A DNA stretch of 9,625 bases from positions 1-9,625 of the forward strand of contig JAEDFR010000090.1 of NCBI GenBank assembly GCA_016297945.1. Reading direction: 5' to 3'. The position numbers were made by a program, and so were the translations under genes. Under the pieces are notes generated by a model, which ran no database searches, had not been told where the DNA came from, and worked only from the letters and a program-made list of their open reading frames with translations. This DNA comes from Lachnospiraceae bacterium. Lineage in GTDB: Bacteria > Bacillota > Clostridia > Lachnospirales > Lachnospiraceae. Shown one piece after another: positions 6,200 to 9,625 of this stretch (position 1 is the stretch's first letter; the number at the start of each line of letters is the position of its first letter).

Positions 6200-7630
6200 A
6201 TGGTGGATGCGTCTATGAAAGACACTGAAAAAGAACGGATGCAGAAAGTAGACAAACTGGCATCTCATATTATGCAGTTAGCATGTGACAGTATCGTTGT
6301 AAACATGCGTTTCCTGGATGTTGCCATTGCAGCTTTAAAAAAAGAGGCGCGGTATGGTTTAAACGGTGCGTCTACGGATGGGGTACATCTATATTACGAC
6401 CCGGTCTGGCTGTTGAAGCATTATGAGAAAGAACAGGGATTTGCCGTACGTCTTTATCTGCATATATTGTTACACTGTATTTTCTATCATAGTTATCAAT
6501 ACGGGAAGTTGGATACCACTATCTGGGATCTTGCGGTGGATTTGGCTGTTGAAAATACCGTTCTGGAGTTGAATATTTACGGTTCTTCTCTCAAAAAGGA
6601 TGATGAACTGAAAGAAATGATAAAAACGCTTCATACAGCGATGAATGATAAAGACAAAGAAGAAAAGTATCAGGACAGTGTCAGCTGGAATCAGACAGGA
6701 AGACCAAAGCGCGAAAAGAAAGCGCATGTTCCCTTTACGGCAGAACACATTTACCGTTATCTTTTGAAAAACCGTCCATTGCCGCAACAGCTTCATCAGA
6801 TGGTGGCATTAAGTCATATGGATGAGCATGTAAGTTGGAATGTCAAAACTAAGATGACGCTCGGGCAGGAACAGTTTCGTCGTATCAGCGAACGCATCAA
6901 GGCTGATTTAAAGAGCTTTTCCAAAGATAAAAACAATTCAGAAAGCCTGACGGATAATCTGGGCGAGGCAACAAAAGACCGTTATGATTATGGAGAAATT
7001 CTAAAACGTTTTACGGCTCTGGCAGAAGATATGGGTGTTAACGATGATGAATTTGACTATATTTATTATCACTATGGGATGGAAACCTATAAAAACATGC
7101 CTTTGATTGAACCTTTGGAATATAAAGAGGTTCGGAAGGTGAAAGAGTTTGTGATTGCCATTGATACTTCGGCTTCCTGCCGTGGAGATCTGGTAAGGGC
7201 TTTTTTGAAAAAAACGTATTCGATTTTAAAGCAGAGTGAAAGTTTTTTTACACAGGTGAATGTTCATATCATTCAGTGCGATTCGCAAATTCAGTCCGAT
7301 ACCCGGATTACCTGCGATGAAGATTTTGAAGCGTTTATGAAGACAGGAAAACTCTGGGGTTTTGGTTCTACAGATTTCAGACCGGTATTTGATTACGTCA
7401 TGGAACAGATTGAAAAGCATGAGTTTGAAAATCTGAAAGGACTGATTTATTTTACGGACGGATATGGGATTTATCCGGAGTTTATGCCCCCTTTTGAAAC
7501 GATTTTTGCATTTTTAAATGAAGATGATCAAAAGCCTAAGGTGCCGGTATGGGCAATTGAAGTTGTCTTAAGTGAACCGGATATCGAAGGGTTTGAGACA
7601 GAAAGTACGATACAGAACAAAAAGGATTAA
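6200..7630 (+). CDS. VWA-like protein with degenerate metallopeptidase-like N-terminal part (DUF2201-like)
   Basis: A 476-residue cytoplasmic protein without signal peptide or membrane helices. The C-terminal part (about 312-465) is a von Willebrand A domain with a complete MIDAS: FVIAIDTSAS (D322, S324, S326), GSTDF (T391) and IYFTDG (D420). It should bind a divalent metal and partner proteins. The N-terminal part (about 15-130) resembles the putative metallopeptidase region of DUF2201 proteins. However, the HEXXH position reads HILLH (88-92), with H97 and an AVD/E region (D114, E118) following; the catalytic Glu is absent, so peptidase activity is doubtful. A charged linker (about 140-175) lies between. 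GAGGAG at 6182-6187 precedes the ATG by 12 bases, and an in-frame TGA at 6176-6178 excludes any earlier start beyond it. It is first in an operon with a MoxR-type ATPase 22 bases downstream, the typical partner of such VWA proteins. Confidence 0.87.
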   Translation: MVDASMKDTEKERMQKVDKLASHIMQLACDSIVVNMRFLDVAIAALKKEARYGLNGASTDGVHLYYDPVWLLKHYEKEQGFAVRLYLHILLHCIFYHSYQYGKLDTTIWDLAVDLAVENTVLELNIYGSSLKKDDELKEMIKTLHTAMNDKDKEEKYQDSVSWNQTGRPKREKKAHVPFTAEHIYRYLLKNRPLPQQLHQMVALSHMDEHVSWNVKTKMTLGQEQFRRISERIKADLKSFSKDKNNSESLTDNLGEATKDRYDYGEILKRFTALAEDMGVNDDEFDYIYYHYGMETYKNMPLIEPLEYKEVRKVKEFVIAIDTSASCRGDLVRAFLKKTYSILKQSESFFTQVNVHIIQCDSQIQSDTRITCDEDFEAFMKTGKLWGFGSTDFRPVFDYVMEQIEKHEFENLKGLIYFTDGYGIYPEFMPPFETIFAFLNEDDQKPKVPVWAIEVVLSEPDIEGFETESTIQNKKD

Positions 7631-7652
7631 TGAACAGAAAGGACAGCATGGA

Positions 7653-9149
7653 ATGAACATTAGAGAAGCAAAGGATTATATTAAAGATTCGGTCAGCCTA
7701 TATTTAAAAAAAGATGAATTTGGAGAATATCGAATTCCGATTATAAGGCAACGTCCTATTTTCCTTTTGGGCGCACCGGGTATCGGAAAAACGGCCATTA
7801 TGGAACAGATTGCATCCGAGCTGGGAGTAGCATTGGTATCTTATTCCATGACGCATCATACCAGACAATCGGCTTTGGGACTTCCGTATATTGTAAAAAA
7901 AGAGTATGACGGAGAGGAATTTTCTGTTTCCGAATATACCATGAGCGAGATTATCGCCTCTGTTTATGACACCATGGAAGCAAGCGGAATCAAAGAGGGA
8001 ATTTTATTTTTAGATGAGATTAACTGTGTTTCGGAAACGCTGGCACCGTCTATGTTGCAGTTTCTGCAGTATAAAGTTTTTGGCAGACATCAAGTCCCGG
8101 AAGGATGGGTGATTGTAACGGCAGGAAATCCGCCGGAATATAATAAATCTGTCCGTGAATTTGACGTGGTTACCATGGATCGCTTAAAGGTCTTGGAGGT
8201 AGAGGCTGATTACGAGACCTGGAAACGTTATGCAAGGGAAGTTTCCATTCATGGCGCGATTTTAAGCTTTCTGGAAATCAAAAAAGAATATTTTTATCAC
8301 ATAGAAACAACCGTAAAGGGCAGATTATATGTAACGGCGAGAGGTTGGGAGGATCTGTCACAGATTTTGTATTTATACGAAGAGGATAAGCTGCCGGTAA
8401 CGGAAAATCTGATTGGGCAGTATATCCGCAATGATAAAATTGTAAAAGAATTTCTGGCATATTATGATTTATATCAAAAGTATAAAAAAGACTATCATGT
8501 GGATGAAATACTGGATGGTAACGCAGATGAAAACGTTGTGAAAAAAGCGGAGCAGGCTCCTTTTGACGAACGTCTCTCCCTGCTTGGAATGTTAATTGAT
8601 CGTATCATGGCCAATATTCGTGAAAACATGGAAACGGCAGCATATCTGCAGGAAATTATGATCCCGTTAAAAACAGTCAAGGCTGCTGACAATACTATAG
8701 AAATGTTGAACACCCAGATTGACGCAAGAGAAAAAATATTGCAAAATCAGATGAGAAGCGGAGCTTTGTCCGCAGCGGATAAGCGCAAACATAAACGAAT
8801 GATTCGTTTTATGGAAGAAGCCAAGAGTCATGCGGTCAAAGAAAATGCAACCGGCAATGAAGAAATTTTTGCGGTGATAAAAGCCGATTTTGACGGGGAA
8901 GTTTCGAAAATGAAACAGACGACAGCAGTTTGCCAAAGGCAACTGGATGCTCTGTTTGGTTTTGTGGATGAAGCTTTTTCGAATGGAAATGAAATGCTGA
9001 TTTTGGTTACGGAGTTAACTGTCAACAACGATTCGGCTGCCTTCATTGCAACCTTTGGCTGTGATGCTTATCAGAGACATAACGAACAGTTGCTGTTGTC
9101 AGAGAGAAGTGATAAGCTGATAGCAGAAATTAAAGAGTTAAAATTGTAA
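7653..9149 (+). CDS. MoxR-type AAA+ ATPase
   Basis: This 498-residue ATPase probably remodels protein complexes together with the VWA protein, as in RavA-ViaA-like pairs. Visible are Walker A GAPGIGKT at 40-47 (K46, T47), Walker B ILFLDE at 117-122 (D121, E122), sensor-1 TAGNPPEYN at 156-164 (N159), and MDRLKV at 175-180, where R177 fits the conserved Asp-Arg after sensor 1. The core spans about residues 30-260. The C-terminal half (about 290-498) is a charged, largely helical extension that I do not recognise, with a Lys/Arg/Glu-rich stretch at about 345-400 that could form a coiled coil. The ATG at 7653 is preceded by AAAGGA with 9-base spacing. A GTG at 7572 would overlap the VWA gene by 59 bases and has no ribosome binding site, so it is rejected. 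The next gene begins 11 bases after the stop. Confidence 0.92.
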   Translation: MNIREAKDYIKDSVSLYLKKDEFGEYRIPIIRQRPIFLLGAPGIGKTAIMEQIASELGVALVSYSMTHHTRQSALGLPYIVKKEYDGEEFSVSEYTMSEIIASVYDTMEASGIKEGILFLDEINCVSETLAPSMLQFLQYKVFGRHQVPEGWVIVTAGNPPEYNKSVREFDVVTMDRLKVLEVEADYETWKRYAREVSIHGAILSFLEIKKEYFYHIETTVKGRLYVTARGWEDLSQILYLYEEDKLPVTENLIGQYIRNDKIVKEFLAYYDLYQKYKKDYHVDEILDGNADENVVKKAEQAPFDERLSLLGMLIDRIMANIRENMETAAYLQEIMIPLKTVKAADNTIEMLNTQIDAREKILQNQMRSGALSAADKRKHKRMIRFMEEAKSHAVKENATGNEEIFAVIKADFDGEVSKMKQTTAVCQRQLDALFGFVDEAFSNGNEMLILVTELTVNNDSAAFIATFGCDAYQRHNEQLLLSERSDKLIAEIKELKL

Positions 9150-9160
9150 GGAAAACAGAT

Positions 9161-9625
9161 ATGTCATTCGAAGTTCTTACCTATGAAAAAGATGGTGTGA
9201 TTTTTGAATATCAGGTTTTGGCAGAAGGGGTGACCATTACAGGTTATCAGGGAATGCGCAGCGAACTGCATATCCCTGCTAAGATTGATGATTGCCCGGT
9301 AACAGCTATTCAGAAAAAGGCTTTTTTCAATGTTGACGGATTATATCGGGTATTTATTCCGGATACGGTCTGTACCATTGGCGACTGGGCATTTTCTCAC
9401 TGCAGGGATCTGGAAGAAGTTTTTTTGAAGAGAAAAGCATATGATTTTGGACGTTCCGTTTTTTTGGAGTGTGACAGTTTAAAAAGAATTTGTGTTCTTG
9501 AGCTTGGCGAGGATGAGGTACCAAAAGAAAAAGAAAGCTTTGTGCTGGGCTTTGGGGCTTTATTAGCTGCAACCTGTGGTATTCTGGATGCCCCCTATCT
9601 GTTTTATACGGATATCAAAGATGAT
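9161..9625 (+). CDS. BspA-like leucine-rich-repeat protein (5' part)
   Basis: The frame opens at ATG 9161, has AAGGAAAA (9148-9155) as ribosome binding site overlapping the upstream stop, and is open for 155 codons to the window edge. Residues about 43-120 hold LRR_5/BspA-type units, recognisable by the AIQKKAFFNVDGL, VFIPDTVCTIGDWAFSHC and SVFLECDSLKRI patterns. The first residues (EYQVLAEGVTITGYQG) look like the usual beta-strand lead-in. After the repeats, the frame changes to a non-repeat Ala/Leu-rich stretch with AATCGILDAPYLF (residues about 136-148). There is no signal peptide, so unlike secreted BspA proteins it is probably cytoplasmic and may be a partner or substrate of the VWA/ATPase pair. 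The C-terminus is missing from the window, so size and further domains are unknown. Confidence 0.85.
   Translation, partial: MSFEVLTYEKDGVIFEYQVLAEGVTITGYQGMRSELHIPAKIDDCPVTAIQKKAFFNVDGLYRVFIPDTVCTIGDWAFSHCRDLEEVFLKRKAYDFGRSVFLECDSLKRICVLELGEDEVPKEKESFVLGFGALLAATCGILDAPYLFYTDIKDD

Noticed and set aside
7572..7652. Earlier GTG start of the ATPase gene
   Set aside because: It overlaps the VWA gene by 59 bases and lacks a ribosome binding site, while the ATG at 7653 has AAAGGA at 9-base spacing.

Overview
The window looks like chromosome from a low-GC Gram-positive anaerobe of the Clostridia, most likely Lachnospiraceae. This is an inference from A/T-rich composition, AGGAGG-type ribosome binding sites, a TTGACA/CATAAT promoter, and the gene families present (M18 aminopeptidase, GT2, BspA-like LRR protein beside MoxR/VWA genes). 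The exact genus cannot be read from the sequence.

Layout. Positions 2-109 hold the 3' end of an unidentified plus-strand gene. It faces, across a bidirectional terminator (206-253), a minus-strand three-gene operon read from about 5694 down to 261: a GT2 glycosyltransferase, a 1015-residue polytopic membrane protein resembling GT-C glycosyltransferases, and an M18 aminopeptidase. The last two overlap by ATGA. The first two probably act on an envelope or surface glycan; the link to the aminopeptidase is positional only.

Positions 5695-6199 form a 505-base divergent intergenic region, the most unusual part of the window. It holds two abutting elements (5738-5873 and 5872-6026). Each starts with the same 45-base module containing a hairpin, each is closed by 9-bp terminal complementary ends, and each carries a further long hairpin. 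They read either as tandem copies of a small non-autonomous repeat (MITE-like) or as paired structured RNAs. A sigma-A-type promoter follows at 6130-6157.

From 6200 to the right edge is a tight plus-strand operon: a VWA protein with a degenerate metallopeptidase-like N-terminal part, a MoxR-type AAA+ ATPase, and the start of a BspA-like leucine-rich-repeat protein (cut off at 9625). Gaps are only 22 and 11 bases. MoxR plus VWA is an established ATPase/adaptor pairing; the third, LRR gene may be the dedicated substrate or effector. This possible three-part system, and the structured repeats just upstream of its promoter, are the best candidates for something undescribed.
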